This document shows, piece after piece, positions 46,507 to 57,139 of a stretch of DNA of 64,000 nt. Origin of the DNA: Amaurobius ferox (taxonomy: Eukaryota; Arthropoda; Arachnida; Araneae; Amaurobiidae); the NCBI GenBank assembly GCA_951213105.1, contig OX578146.1, positions 51,726,775-51,790,774 of the forward strand, read 5' to 3'. Both the position numbers and the translations under genes were made by a program. How positions within the stretch are numbered: the first letter of the stretch is position 1; the number at the start of each line of letters is the position of its first letter. Under the pieces are notes generated by a model. The model ran no database searches. It was not told where the DNA came from and was given only the letters and a program-made list of their open reading frames with translations.

Positions 46507-47377
46507 CACTTTCACTTGACCAACATGACGCTTATAGTGAAACAACGAAGTGAAATGGTAAAGCTATATTACCTGAATGGGCAAATTACCGCAGAGGCAT
46601 TGCGTGTCTACCGCACAAACCATAGACTACGACGAGGCCCGTGTTCTGTAGAAGCTGTACGGGACTTGATATGCAAATTTGAAGAAACTGGTTGCACATG
46701 TGATCGATCTCGGCCAGAACGGCCTTCCGTTCCTGTCGAGGTTGTTGCAGCAGTGCATAAGACTATAAGCGAAGGTCGTATTGCAAGTGCACGTGATGTT
46801 TCACACGTGCTGGATGTGCCGAATTCTACGGTCCTCAAGATTTTGCGCTCCACATGTTACTTTATCGGCTCCCGCGTGTCCAGTGTTGCAAGCGGGTGAT
46901 AACCAACTATGCTTAGATTTTGCTAATGAATTCTTCAGTCGCCATGACGATGATAACAGATGGCCTTTACGCATTCTGTGGACGGACGAGGCACATTTCT
47001 TCTTGACTGGTAAGGTGAATTCGAAGAACTGCGTGCACTGGGCAGACCAAAATCCCCACGATGTGGTCTCACTTCCGTTACACCAAGCAAAAGTGACTGT
47101 GTGGTGCGGGATAACAAGCACCTTCATCCTAGGCCCTTACTTTTTTGAAGAGGTTACTGTCGCAGGTCTACGCACGTGTATGGTAACGAGTGGTGGCTAT
47201 GAAGCAATGTTGACCAATTACGTCATTCCCGAATTGCAACAGCGAAATGCTCTATCTGACGTCGTGTGGATGCAAGATGGCGCCCCCCCACACGTGGGGT
47301 CTTCTGTGAAACGTTTATTGACACAACAGTTTGGTGATAGAATTATCTGTGATGGCGGGCACGTGGAAAATTTGTGA
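46507..47377 (+). pseudogene. DUF4817-type DDE transposase, frameshifted, third catalytic residue deleted
   Basis: It would mobilise the surrounding inverted-repeat element. The N-terminal frame (46507-46899, from a Met before TLIVKQRSEM) has the DUF4817-like helix-turn-helix (MVKLYYLNGQ, FEETGCTCDRSRP, STVLKILRS). The reading then shifts near 46850 to a second frame, with WTDEAHF (first catalytic D, about 46985), VWCGITS, GPYFFEE and MQDGAPPH (second D, about 47275). At FGDRII it jumps straight to CDGGHVENL and a stop. The related copy at 51058-52856 has about 70 more residues there, including the RSPDLNPCDFW motif with the third acidic residue. So one frameshift and one internal deletion: inactive. 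The family assignment is by eye. Confidence 0.8.
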
Positions 47378-47738
47378 AACACAATAAAATGTTTTGCTTT
47401 TCTGTCGCTGGTCTGTCCTTATTGGTTGTTTTCACCATTTTCTTATTCTCTGCTCAGCGTCGGCGTTTTTCGTGCTGCAGGTACCGTTTCAACGCCATTT
47501 ATGATTTCTCACTGCGAAGATCGCATTCCAATAAAAAGAAAGTAGGTGTTGCCATTCGAAAATTTCGAAATTGTGTCACTGTAACCCTAACTGTGAGAGC
47601 AGGACTGCTGTTTTTTCACATCATTCTTGAGCGCATACCTTAAGATATCTGTATCCAAAATTTCTTTCCGTTTCCTTGAACGGTATGATCGTTAGGGGCT
47701 CATATATCGGCAAAGTTTTTTTTATAATAACTCTGTAC

Positions 47739-48546
47739 ATGCTCTGAATCTAAAGGATTTGGAATCACTAAATCAACTAAACAAATGATAAATCTCAAAA
47801 CCAGATCCAAAGGTCACTTTATTAAACAATCATCTTACAGACATGCATCAAATACAGCCAAAGCGCTTTCGAACATCCTCATGTTCATCTTCAGTGGCGA
47901 TATAATTAAAAACAGATGCCAACATGCTTAAATACAATCCATTGCCGTTAAGTGAAATTTGCATATCTTGAAAATTGTCATCCGTACAAATAAGTGAATT
48001 ATAAAACAGATATAAATTATAAAATATATACAAAGGGCAAAGATAAATAAAAAACTGTTTAAAGACATTAAATATTTTAGAACAACATTATAAATTAACG
48101 CAACTATGGAAAGGTTTAACTTGTACGGAATCGAGAACGAGTCGCCAAGCATAACTTAAGACCTGAATAGGGTCAAAATATGGGACCCCTGAACAGGGTC
48201 GATACATGTTTGCCATTTGTTTAGTTGATTTAATGATTTGAAATTATGACGCGTTGCTACTTCTGGTATAAAAGATTTGGATTGAAACGAAAGGTGGTGG
48301 TATCTATATCTGTATAATTTAAGAAGGGGACGCTTATTAAGGACCTGGGCAACGCAGTACTTTAAATAGTTGTTCCTAAAATTAATTCCTTCTAGCATGG
48401 ATATAAGAGAAAATCAAGTTAAGTATTATTCTACATTTTTTATGGTATATATAAAAGAAATATTTTTTAAGGGTTAACAGCGATGCCGTTTTCAGTCAAA
48501 ATATGAAAAGTCGTTAAATTTTTTTTAATTACATTATTATTCAATA
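47739..48546. other. intronic DNA with a short inverted repeat, no gene
   Basis: AATCACTAAATCAACTAAAC (47769-47788) recurs inverted near 48215-48240. No coding signal is supported. Confidence 0.4.
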
Positions 48547-48639
48547 TATATATATACACTCTTTTGAAAAAAAAAAAAAAAAAAAAAAAACGAAACACCA
48601 TGAAGAAAGTACTGTTTTTATTGAAATTAAATATGCGTA

Positions 48640-50000
48640 CAACTCATACACAGGTAATGAAATGATTATAAAATCAAGGCTGCAGGACCCATCAATGGTT
48701 AGCAATTGCACATTGAATTTTCAAATCAGTAATTGGTGACACCCCACTTGGCCGCAATGCATGCTTGTATACGTCTAGGTAAGGAGTGATAAAGTAGTTT
48801 CCGAATATCATGCTACGATATATGCTGCCCGGCATTCCTCAATTGTTGTTCCATATCTGTTACTTTTCGGGGTGCCTGAATCTGGCGGCCTAGCATGTCC
48901 CATATATGCTCGAGTGGCGAAAAGTCTGGTGACCTTACTGGTCAAGGATTAGTATCAACATCACGGAGACAGTCTACAGATATGCGAGCCGTATGCTGTT
49001 GTTGTTGTTGAGACCCAGACCGTCCGACCTACCAGAAAGGTGTAAGGTAACTGTTTGGACGGCCGGGAAGTGCCACCCAATTTAGATCGGAACCCAATGG
49101 GGGAGGCATCCACAGGGACCGTACCCTCCTTCCCCTACCACCAACCTCTCGGAAGGATTTACGGACCCACATGTTTAACGTGATCGTACTGCGCATGAAC
49201 ACGGCGGCAGTTGTGGCAGCGTGCAAATCCAGCGCGCAAACCACCGGGCTACGGTGCCCGAAATGTGCTAACAGAACGCGATGTTCCCAGGTGTTCACCC
49301 ACCCAAGTACTAACCGCGCCCGATGCTGCTTGACTTCGGTGATATGCGAGCCGTATGTGCCGTGGCATTATATTGTTGAAAAATGGCTCCAGAAAGACGT
49401 GCCATGAAGGGTAACGCAAACGGCCGCAGGATTTCATCAACATATCGTTGAGCTGTTAAAGTTGTACGCACGATGACAAGGAGCGACCTGCTGTCGTAAG
49501 AAACAGCACCCACACCATCGCACCAAGGGTAATGACTGTGTGCCTGTGTAAAATAAAGGCTGATTGGGACCGCTGGCCCTGGCGCCTCCACACACGTACC
49601 AGATGGTCATCTGCTGAAAGACTGAAAAAGCGTGATTCATCGTTGAACACTATGCGATGTCAGTCTTCTGGCAGCCATGATGCTCGATTACGACACCATT
49701 CCAAACGACTCTGTTGATGTTGTGGGGTTATGGGCAGACGTCTAAAAGGCCGCCTTGAGCGTAACCCCATCTCACCCAAGCGATGTGAGATGATGGAAGT
49801 GGCAGGTGGTATGGAAGAAACTGTAGCACGTTGGGTGGCGGAAAATGATGCCGTTGGGCCAATTTGGATCTATTGCACAAGCATCCGATCTTGCCTCGCA
49901 TTCGTGTACCTTCTTGTAGCAACCATTGTTGCTAGCACCTTTGCATAGCAGTGTCCGTTTGGTGCATGTGGCGGCCTATTGCTCGGTATGGCCAGCCAGC
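48640..50000 (-). pseudogene. Tc1-like transposase, broken
   Basis: Tc1 transposases cut and paste at TA sites. Reading the minus strand, relic motifs occur in the right order: MGLRSRRPFRRL (linker after the DNA-binding domain), FNDESRFFSLSADDHLVRVW (first catalytic D, about 49640), then QQYNATAHTA (about 49370). The last is the QQDNARPHTA block with its catalytic D changed to Y. After the SINE comes RSPDFSPLEHIWDM (catalytic E, about 48915), followed by a C-terminal helix region to CIAAKWGVTNY. Several frameshifts and stops, one lost catalytic residue and the SINE insertion make it inactive. Confidence 0.85.
48996..49340 (-). mobile_element. 5S rRNA-headed SINE, truncated in the 5S head
   Basis: On the minus strand: partial 5S rRNA (complement of 49266-49343, containing GTTAGTACTTGGGTGGGTGA), tRNA-like segment with box A TAGCCCGGTGG (49241-49251), body, GTTTGGACGG complement, and (CAA)n tail at 48996-49010. 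It is flanked by a perfect 17-bp duplication GATATGCGAGCCGTATG (48979-48995 and 49341-49357) inside the Tc1 transposase. Confidence 0.9.
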
Positions 50001-50059
50001 TTCACGTATCCCGACTATACAATCGCGTTCGAACCCGTCTAATTTCTAATAGCAACGTC

Positions 50060-50062
<3 letters not shown>

Positions 50063-50110
<48 letters not shown>
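50063..50110. repeat. (TA)n microsatellite
   Basis: 48 bp of TA dinucleotides directly between two Tc1/mariner-type elements. Confidence 0.95.
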
Positions 50111-50113
<3 letters not shown>

Positions 50114-50115
<2 letters not shown>

Positions 50116-50785
50116 GGGTAATTCAAAAGTTCAGAGCAAAAGTAGAACGCTATAAAATATATCTATTGGTCGGAAAGACATGCGGTTTGCAGATTAATAT
50201 TCACCGTAGTTAGGGGTTTTGTATAGCATGAAAGAAAAAGTAGTTCAAAATTTCGACACTAGGGGAGCGCTTCTGCGAAGAAAACAATGGGAGGTAATAA
50301 TTGTGAAATGAGATTTTTTATTTCAGCATGATTTACAGTTGCAAGTGCTCAATGTGTTTGTCCACCACCGCATTTCAGTACTGAGTGCAGTCGCGGTATT
50401 ACGTCTGATACAGCATGAACCAGCATAATAATGGGAATGGCTGCTACCTACTGCCGTAAAGCGCCTTTCAGTGCTGGTAAGAACTGGGGCTTTCCTCTAT
50501 AGACCTGTGATTTTAGGTATCCCCACAACGAGAAATCACAGGGTGTAAGATCTGGAGATCTCGCAGGCCAGTCATGTGTGCAATCACTTCCGTGCATAAG
50601 TCATCTCAATGGCTTTATCTGCCGCAGCCCCCCGAGTGTCGCGAGTTTGAACTAATTTTTTTTCATGCCACACAAAGCCCCCCCCCACCACCACGGTGAA
50701 TATTAATCTGCAAACCGCATGTCTCTCCGATCCATATATATTTTTATAGCGTTTAACTTTTACTCCGAACTTTTGAATCGTCCTG
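50114..50785 (-). mobile_element. deletion derivative of a DUF4817-type transposon
   Basis: Inverted repeats of about 100 bp (CAGGGTAATTCAAAAGTTC at the left; TTTGCAGATTAATATTCACC shared) are flanked by TA at 50112-50113 and 50786-50787. The core keeps only the transposase C-terminus on the minus strand, RSPDLTPCDFSLWGYLKSQV (about 50570-50510), with the third catalytic D. Non-autonomous. Confidence 0.75.
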
Positions 50786-51057
50786 TATTTATATACTATA
50801 TATATATAGAAATGTTTAATCGAAAACTATGCATAAATTACGGTAAGTAAAAAAAAACAAACCCATCTCTAGCATATCTGTTACAAATAAGTAACTATAG
50901 ACCAAGACTAAGGATAATAATAGAAGGTAACTTATCACTATAATGGAAAGGGGGTGAGAGGAAGATGAGTATACAAAAATCATAATTAAAAAGGTATGTA
51001 TATATAAATATATATAGAAAATAAAAAGCAAACACGGCAATATATATATATATATAT
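50786..51057. other. short AT-rich spacer with TA tracts
   Basis: (TA)n at 50800-50808 and 51040-51057. No gene. Confidence 0.5.
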
Positions 51058-52853
51058 CCCGGGTGGTTAGAATTATAAGTATCCCTGTTCACTGTATTCA
51101 CTGTAGGGAAAAAAACAGTGGGAGACGGATGACGCAAAAAAATAGTTTCAAAAATGAACAATAGGGGAAAAGATGGCGCTGCGAAGAGTCCCCAGTAAAA
51201 ACACAATTCAATGAAATGGCTTGACAGTCGTAATGCATATTAATTACGAATTGTAAGTGGTATACGCGACCATTAACTGTCATAAACCTTGAATATAAAA
51301 TTTAGGTAAACATTTTGCAAATGCTCCATACGGTATCAACAACAGAAGAAGACGTCCCTTTATGCAAATCGTTTAAGCACAATTTGCTATAAAAACATGT
51401 TCATTGCTTTAATCATGCTTGTGGAAATATTCGACGATCACTATGAGACTCTCATTGCTTGAACGTGCTTTATTATTAAAGTTTTTTTTACAAGAATGAC
51501 GAAAACGTTGCTGTCGCTCTTCGTGAGTATTGACTTTTGAAATCGTTGCGTACATATCCTTTGCCAGCATGTGGCGTCTGGAGAATGGTTCAACGCTTCG
51601 AGGAGACTGGAAGCTTCTCAATTCGACCAGGACGAGGCCGAAAACCTGTGACAACACAAGTGGCTGAAGAGGTTACAATGGCTGTTGTTGAGCAGACCAG
51701 TCACAATGAGACAGGAGGCAGTAGTGCTTGAGTGTAGCAAGAGAATTGCATTTGCTCTACGCATCAGTACGGAAGTGTTTGCGGGAAACTTTAGAAAGTT
51801 ACCCGTATAAAATGCAGCATTACAAAGCGTTACAAGGTTCTGATACAGATATCCGCGAAACGTTTGCTTTGACATTCCTTGCACGTATGTAGGTAGACGC
51901 CAACTGGACCTGGAACATCTTGTAGAGTGATGAGGTATATTTTTCTCTGTGCGGAGCAGTAAACACCCAAAACAATCGTATCTGGGCAATGGAAAATCCC
52001 CGCCAGTTTCAACAGATCCCCTTACATTCTCCAAAACTAATTGTTTGGATTGGGTTTACTGCAACATTTTTGATTGGTCTCTATTTTTTTGAAGAAATCC
52101 ATCCACAGGGACCAAAGACCTGTTCAGTTACTGCACAGCGTTATAGGGACATGTTGCAGAACTTCGCCATTCCTTATCTCCAACAACGAGGATGCTTCAG
52201 TTCTACCATATTCCAACAAGATGGAGCACCTCACCACATTGGCCTTCCTGTTCAACAATTGTTGCTACAGCATTTTACAGAAAATCGAGTAATCTGGCGC
52301 GCATTCCCATTGTTATACCCTTTCCCCGTTCACCAGATCTGAACCCTTGTGACTTTTGGCTGTGGGGTTACCTGAAAAGCATGGTTTATCAGGGAGATAT
52401 TCGTAACCTTGCAGATTTAAAGGACAGCGTCATCTTGCATACGCACAACATCACAACCGAACAGTTACGTGCAGCTGTCGAACACGCTGTCACACGGTAC
52501 CATTTGTTGCTTCCTCAACACGGTGGGCATATTGAACACTGCCAATGATTTGTTTTTCTACAGCCTTCTTCCCTTCTGCGTTCCATGTTCTAGATGCATC
52601 AATTAAATGGACATTTGTGTGTTTATGACTATTGTCAGTATCTATCGCACGCTTATACCACTTACAATTCGTAATTAATATGCATCACGACTGCCGAGCC
52701 GTTTTATTGAATTATGTTTTTACTAGGGACTGTTTGCCGCGCCATCTCTTTCCCTATAGGTCATTTTTGAAACTAATATTTTATTTTGCGTCATTCGTTT
52801 CTCCATGTTCTGAAATGCATGCTATGCAGATTTGGCGTTCTAATGACCACTCT

Positions 52854-52856
<3 letters not shown>
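51058..52856 (+). mobile_element. DUF4817-type Tc1/mariner-superfamily transposon with long inverted repeats
   Basis: Left arm 51058-51290 and right arm about 52620-52856 are inverted copies (TAAGTGGTATACGCGAC, TAATTACGAATTGTAAGTGG, GGATGACGCAAAA). Both outer ends abut (TA)n tracts. Length 1.8 kb. Confidence 0.75.
51440..52548 (+). pseudogene. DUF4817-type DDE transposase, multiple frameshifts
   Basis: The order of motifs is complete, unlike in the copy at 45066-47738: NDENVAVALREY, then VWRMVQRFEETGSFSIRPGR (helix-turn-helix region, 51570-51650), SDEVYFSL (first catalytic D, about 51930), GLYFFEE, FQQDGAPHH (second D, about 52215), and in another frame RSPDLNPCDFWLWGYLK (third D, about 52345), with the C-terminus HGGHIEHCQ and a stop at 52548. 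At least three frame changes (near 51530, 51735 and 52290) and stops before 51980 make it inactive. It is the best template here for the family's full length, roughly 360-370 codons. Confidence 0.8.

Positions 52857-52913
<57 letters not shown>
52857..52913. repeat. (TA)n microsatellite
   Basis: 57 bp of TA dinucleotides adjoining the right end of the transposon. Confidence 0.95.
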
Positions 52914-52919
<6 letters not shown>

Positions 52920-53419
52920 ACATTAATATTATAATTTTACATTAATAACATTTTCTAGAAATGTTTAATTTATTAAATTTTTTCTAAAATTATTATTTAT
53001 TGAGCGACTTCTAAAATTATAATTTACCAAGTTTTTTCCCCTCCAAAATTAAACACTTACTTCAATTTCGACAGGAAAATGCCTCTTTGTTGAGTTTTAT
53101 TCAAGACCTTAGGCGAGTACCATCCTCCTGTCGTTTTTGATTATAAGCTCCAGTAGTTACCTATTAAATTAAAAGAAACTTTTCATTATATTTAATCAAA
53201 ACAGAAATAAAAGACTTTGCATAGGCTGTTGACGATTTTAATTTAAATTCGTGCAAGGCTAACTTAACCATAAAAAAAAGTTTGAGATGTTACTGATTTT
53301 ACTTGTTAGAAAAATGTCATGGTAAGACCATAAGACCTAAGTCAATGAATAAAGGGAAAAAGATTGAAACTTTTGTAGGTCCAAAGGCCTACAAAGGTTT
53401 GAAAAATTTCTAAAATATT
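52914..53419. other. AT-rich intronic DNA, no gene
   Basis: ACATTAATATTATAATTTT is duplicated near 52919-52945. Nothing else recognised. Confidence 0.4.
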
Positions 53420-54130
53420 AATAAATTTATTCCTATATTTCCTGTATTTTCTACAAACATTGTTTTGGAAATTAGCGTTTGAAATATTTTCCTGTATTTC
53501 CTATTAACATTGCTTTGGAAATTAGCATTAGAAACAATTTCCTGTATTTTCTACTAACATTGCTTTTCAAATTAGCATATGAAACAGTTTCCTGTATTTC
53601 CTACTAACATTGCTTTGGAAATTAGCATTTGAAACAGTTTGCTGTATTTCCTGTATTTACTAACATTGCTTTGAAAATTAGCTTTTGAAACAGTTTCTTG
53701 TATTTACTACTGACATTGCTGTGGAAATTAGCATTTGAAACAGTTTCCTGTATTTACTACTAACATTGATTTGGAAATTAGCATTTGAAACAGTTTCCAG
53801 TATTTTCTGTATTTACTACTAATATTGCCTCGGAAATTAGCAATTGAAACAATGTTGTGTATGCACTGTGTAATGCACTATGTTGTGTATGCATCGCTTT
53901 CAGAAATTAGCATTTGAAACAGTTTGCTGTATTTCCTGTATTTACTACTAGCATTGATTTGAAAATTAACATTTGAAACAGTTTGCAGTATTTCCTGTAT
54001 TTACTAAGATTGCTTTGAAAATTCGAATTTGAAACAATTTTCTGTATTTGCTTTTAACATTGCTTTAGAAATTAGCATTTGAAACAGTTTCCTGTATTTA
54101 CTAGTAACATTGCTTTGGAAATTAGCATGG
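53420..54130. repeat. minisatellite, unit about 52-58 bp, about 12 copies
   Basis: The repeated phrase is TTTCCTGTATTT, CTACTAACATTGCTTTGG, AAATTAGCATTTGAAACAG. Units differ by small indels and by an extra TTTCCTG or CTGTATTT block; one unit near 53860 carries an unrelated GTGTATGCACT duplication. Confidence 0.85.
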
Positions 54131-54760
54131 TTGGCTATACTATAAAAATGTATGAAAATCTTTGTCTACTTATTAAGTAACTGTAGTTGGGCAAATTTGT
54201 GATCTAATAATTTTATGTAAATTACGAACAATTCTATCTATAAATAAAACATAAACGACGTATTTAAGCACAGATAAGATAATAATACAGCATACAGCTA
54301 TTTCGAGGATATCCTGGATTCCCTTCGTCAGTGCAAGAGAGTCAACAAACCCGAAGTCAAAAAGACGAAATGGACACAAATAGGAGAAACAGAGGGTTTT
54401 ATATACCCAGGAGTTGGATCACCTGAAGAGTTTACCTAAGACATACCTGAAGAGTTACAGCCAATTAGAAAGCAGAATGAAGAATAGTCCAGCCAATCCG
54501 AAACGAGAAGTAGAACAAAGAATAGAGTGCGCCAAAACACAACAGGAATAGCCCGCCAAGACGAATCAAATCCGGACAAGAATAAATGAGACTCAACAAC
54601 ATGAAAAATAAGTTCATGCAAAAATGAAAAGTAAGGCCCGTTAATTCCATTGTTTTAGGTAATGTATCTACACAAAAATTTCATTCTTTTCGTTCATTGA
54701 TGGCAAAAATTTTGTCATACCATTCTTTTTATTAAAAACATTTTTTGACGCATATATTTC
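54131..54760. other. intronic DNA, no gene
   Basis: Short minus-strand frames have no motif. Confidence 0.4.
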
Positions 54761-55330
54761 CCCGGATTCAGCATCGAATTTCGGAGGAGGGAGGGGGTGG
54801 TGGTGGTGATGGGGTTAGGGGGGGGGAGGTTCCCTAAGAATTTCCACTTCCTGTTCCTTTTCCATTTTTGGTTCAATAATTTTCCTTGAAATATCTATAT
54901 CTCAGGATTGGCTATAAATAGAGCTTAGGGGATGACTGATATGGATTCAGCATCGAATTTTTGAGAGGGTTGGAAGTTCACTAAGAATTTTCACTTCCGG
55001 TTCAGGAAATGTTACTTCCTATAAAAATTTTTACATTTTCCTTACAACATCTATTTCTCAAAAGTGGCAATCGATCGAGCTTAGATAATGACTGATATGG
55101 ATTCAGCACTGAATTCTGGAGGAGGTTGGAAGGTTCATTAAGGATTTCCACTTATTATTATTTCACTTACGGCTAAAAAAATTTCCTTTAAACATCTATT
55201 TCTCAGGAGTAACTACAGATAGATCTTAGATGATGATAGAGTTACAGCATCGAATTTTGGAGGGGGTGGAGGGTTCTCTATGTATTTACGCATCCAGTTC
55301 TATAAATGTCCCTTCCAGTTTTTCGAAAAA
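54761..55330. repeat. degenerate tandem repeat, unit about 145-180 bp, with G-rich tract
   Basis: GATTCAGCATCGAATTT-like phases at 54765, 54943, 55097 and 55240, each followed by GGAGG..GGTTC..TAAGAATTTCCACTTCC and ATCTATTTCTCAG. The first unit has a 50-bp G-rich run (54783-54833). Confidence 0.7.
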
Positions 55331-55792
55331 AAGTTAGATTGTAAGAAATAAGCGTGCAAAAGAGTATATAAATACTTGATTGTTCTGTGCAAAACGAAGT
55401 GTGCATACCACTTGCCATCATATGAAAGTTTCGGCATAAATTTTTTGTTTAATTTTGTGACATACACGCACAAACAGAAGCAGGTACTTTACGGAATGCT
55501 TTCGAAATATGCTTTTACATCAAAAGCTGGGATTCGAAAATTTTCGGAACCTTTTAATAATAGATATGAAACAGTAAAAAGTATATAAAGTAAATCCTTG
55601 AAATTTTAATTTCAAATAATTTAGAAATTGAGATTCTTGATTACGAAAATTTTTTTGAGAATTCAAAATTTTTATTTCCTCATAGAATAAAGTGATGTAA
55701 TTCGAGATTTTAACGAGAAAGGCGATTTTAAGACCCTTAGAAATTTCGAATATTTTTAGAAAAATCTCGTCTGTATGTGCATGTGCATGGGT
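55331..55792. other. intronic DNA, no gene
   Basis: Nothing recognised. Confidence 0.4.
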
Positions 55793-56248
55793 TGTTGTTG
55801 TTGAGACCCAAACCGTCCGACCTACGAGAAAGGTATAAGGTAACCGTTTGGACGGCCGGGAAGTGCCACCCAATTTAGACCGGAATCCAGTGGGGGAGGC
55901 ATTCACAGGGACGTACCCTCCTTCCCCTACCACCAACCTCTCGGAAGGATTTACAAACAAGGACTTGCAGACCCACATGTTTTTGCTGCTCTAAGTCCTC
56001 GGACGAGTCGGATGGTCAGGGCTTTCAGAACCACATGTTTAACGTGATCGTACTCCGCATGAACACGGCGGCAGTTGTGGCAGCGTGCAAATCCAGCGCG
56101 CAAACCACCGGGCTACCGCGCCCGAAAGGTGCCAACAGCACGGGGTGTTCCCAGGTGGTCACCTACCCAAGTACTAACCGAGTGCGATGCTGCTTCACTT
56201 CGGTGATCTAACGAGAACAGGTGTTTTCAGCACGGTAGGACCGTTGGC
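55793..56248 (-). mobile_element. full-length composite SINE: 5S rRNA head, tRNA-like middle, (CAA)n tail
   Basis: Minus-strand order: 5S rRNA-like 118 nt (56248-56131) starting GCCAACGG, exactly at the mature 5S 5' end, with internal GATCACCGAAGTGAAGCAGC and TACTTGGGTAGGTGACCA (box C region) and ending GTGCTGTTGGC. Next is a linker, then a tRNA-like unit with box A TAGCCCGGTGG (56105-56115) and a decayed box B, then the body shared with the tRNA-headed SINE. An internal extra tail block lies near 55980-56030. The tail ends GTCTCAACAACAACAAC. It is flanked by the 14-bp duplication GCATGTGCATGGGT (55779-55792 and 56249-56262). Confidence 0.9.
56131..56248 (-). pseudogene. 5S rRNA-derived SINE head
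   Basis: It covers the whole 5S length with scattered substitutions and keeps the type 1 internal pol III promoter region recognisable. It is part of the SINE, not a ribosomal gene cluster: one copy, tRNA-like and body sequence directly attached, retroposition hallmarks outside. Confidence 0.85.
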
Positions 56249-56262
56249 GCATGTGCATGGGT

Positions 56263-56781
56263 GTACGTGTAACTTAAAAGCAAATGCATATATAGCCATG
56301 AAATTTTACATAGATGAACTATGTAGAAACTATAGATATAATCAGTTGTAACTTGTATGATTAGAATTATTCGAATGTTAATGTTTCCAAATCATTATTT
56401 CCTCCTAAAAAAAAATAATAATTGCTGAAGTTAATAGTGTATTTTATGCCGAAAAATATAGTTTGAACTAATCTATGAATGACAATGGCACTAAAATAGG
56501 AATTATTAACACAAATTAGCCGAATGTAGTAAATTCATTAACGTCCCTGACCTGTTGCCAACTCGAGGAACGAAATTTTAAAGAAAATATTTCGAACGGA
56601 AGCTCATAAAAATATACAACTTTCTTCCCATTCTGATACCGATTTTGATAGAAGTGATAGAATATGAATGTATGGCTGAGACTAATGAAACCTATATCTC
56701 CAGATATTTTGAACTGTAACTTTAAAAAAATTATATTGTAAATAAAAATACTACATAAATCACAGTAAAATGAATAGAAAG

Positions 56782-56819
<38 letters not shown>

Positions 56820-57139
56820 CAATTAAGATAAGACATGCTACTTTTAGAGTTTGGATCATTTCAAAAACACGGTGCAATCCGTCACTAACTTCACAATCCT
56901 ATGTATTAGCCTTCTTTCTAAATACTTGAATTGATTCTTTTGTTCTTAATATTGCCTTTGTATTTGTGTTTCTTCTTTTTGTTATTTTCTTTACGTTTTT
57001 TGAAATAAAAGATAGCAAATAATGCACAAAAAATAACGAAAAACGCAGTAAAAATAATTTTTTTTTATTAGTAACAAAACAAACAATTGGTAAAATTTTC
57101 TATGCAATTTCAAAGGCACAAAGAACTTTAGTTCGTCAC
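56263..57139. other. AT-rich intronic DNA with (TA)n at 56787-56817, no gene
   Basis: A minus-strand frame at 56516-56836 runs through the TA tract and has no motif. Confidence 0.4.

Larger units (their letters stand above)
45066..47738 (+). mobile_element. Tc1/mariner-superfamily transposon with about 300-bp terminal inverted repeats
   Basis: Left arm 45066-45156 plus 46074-46290, right arm about 47440-47738. The outer block (GATATATGAGCCCCT) and inner block (GCTCTCACAGTTAGGGTTAC) occur on both sides in inverted order. The left arm is split by an RC-A insertion (45157-46073). The transposase remnant lies between. Confidence 0.75.
48547..50062 (-). mobile_element. Tc1-like transposon, SINE-interrupted
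   Basis: Bounded at the left by CACTCTTTTGAAA and an A-run (48568-48590) and at the right by a (TA)n tract. The inverted repeat of the right end was not found, so the right limit is approximate. It contains the transposase pseudogene below and a SINE at 48996-49340. Confidence 0.6.

Noticed and set aside
46255..46545. 96-codon minus-strand frame and others at 46608-47127 on the minus strand
   Set aside because: Shadows of the plus-strand transposase and its inverted repeat; no motifs.
56131..56248. Functional 5S rRNA gene
   Set aside because: It is fused to tRNA-like and SINE body sequence, ends in (CAA)n, is flanked by a target duplication and carries scattered substitutions.
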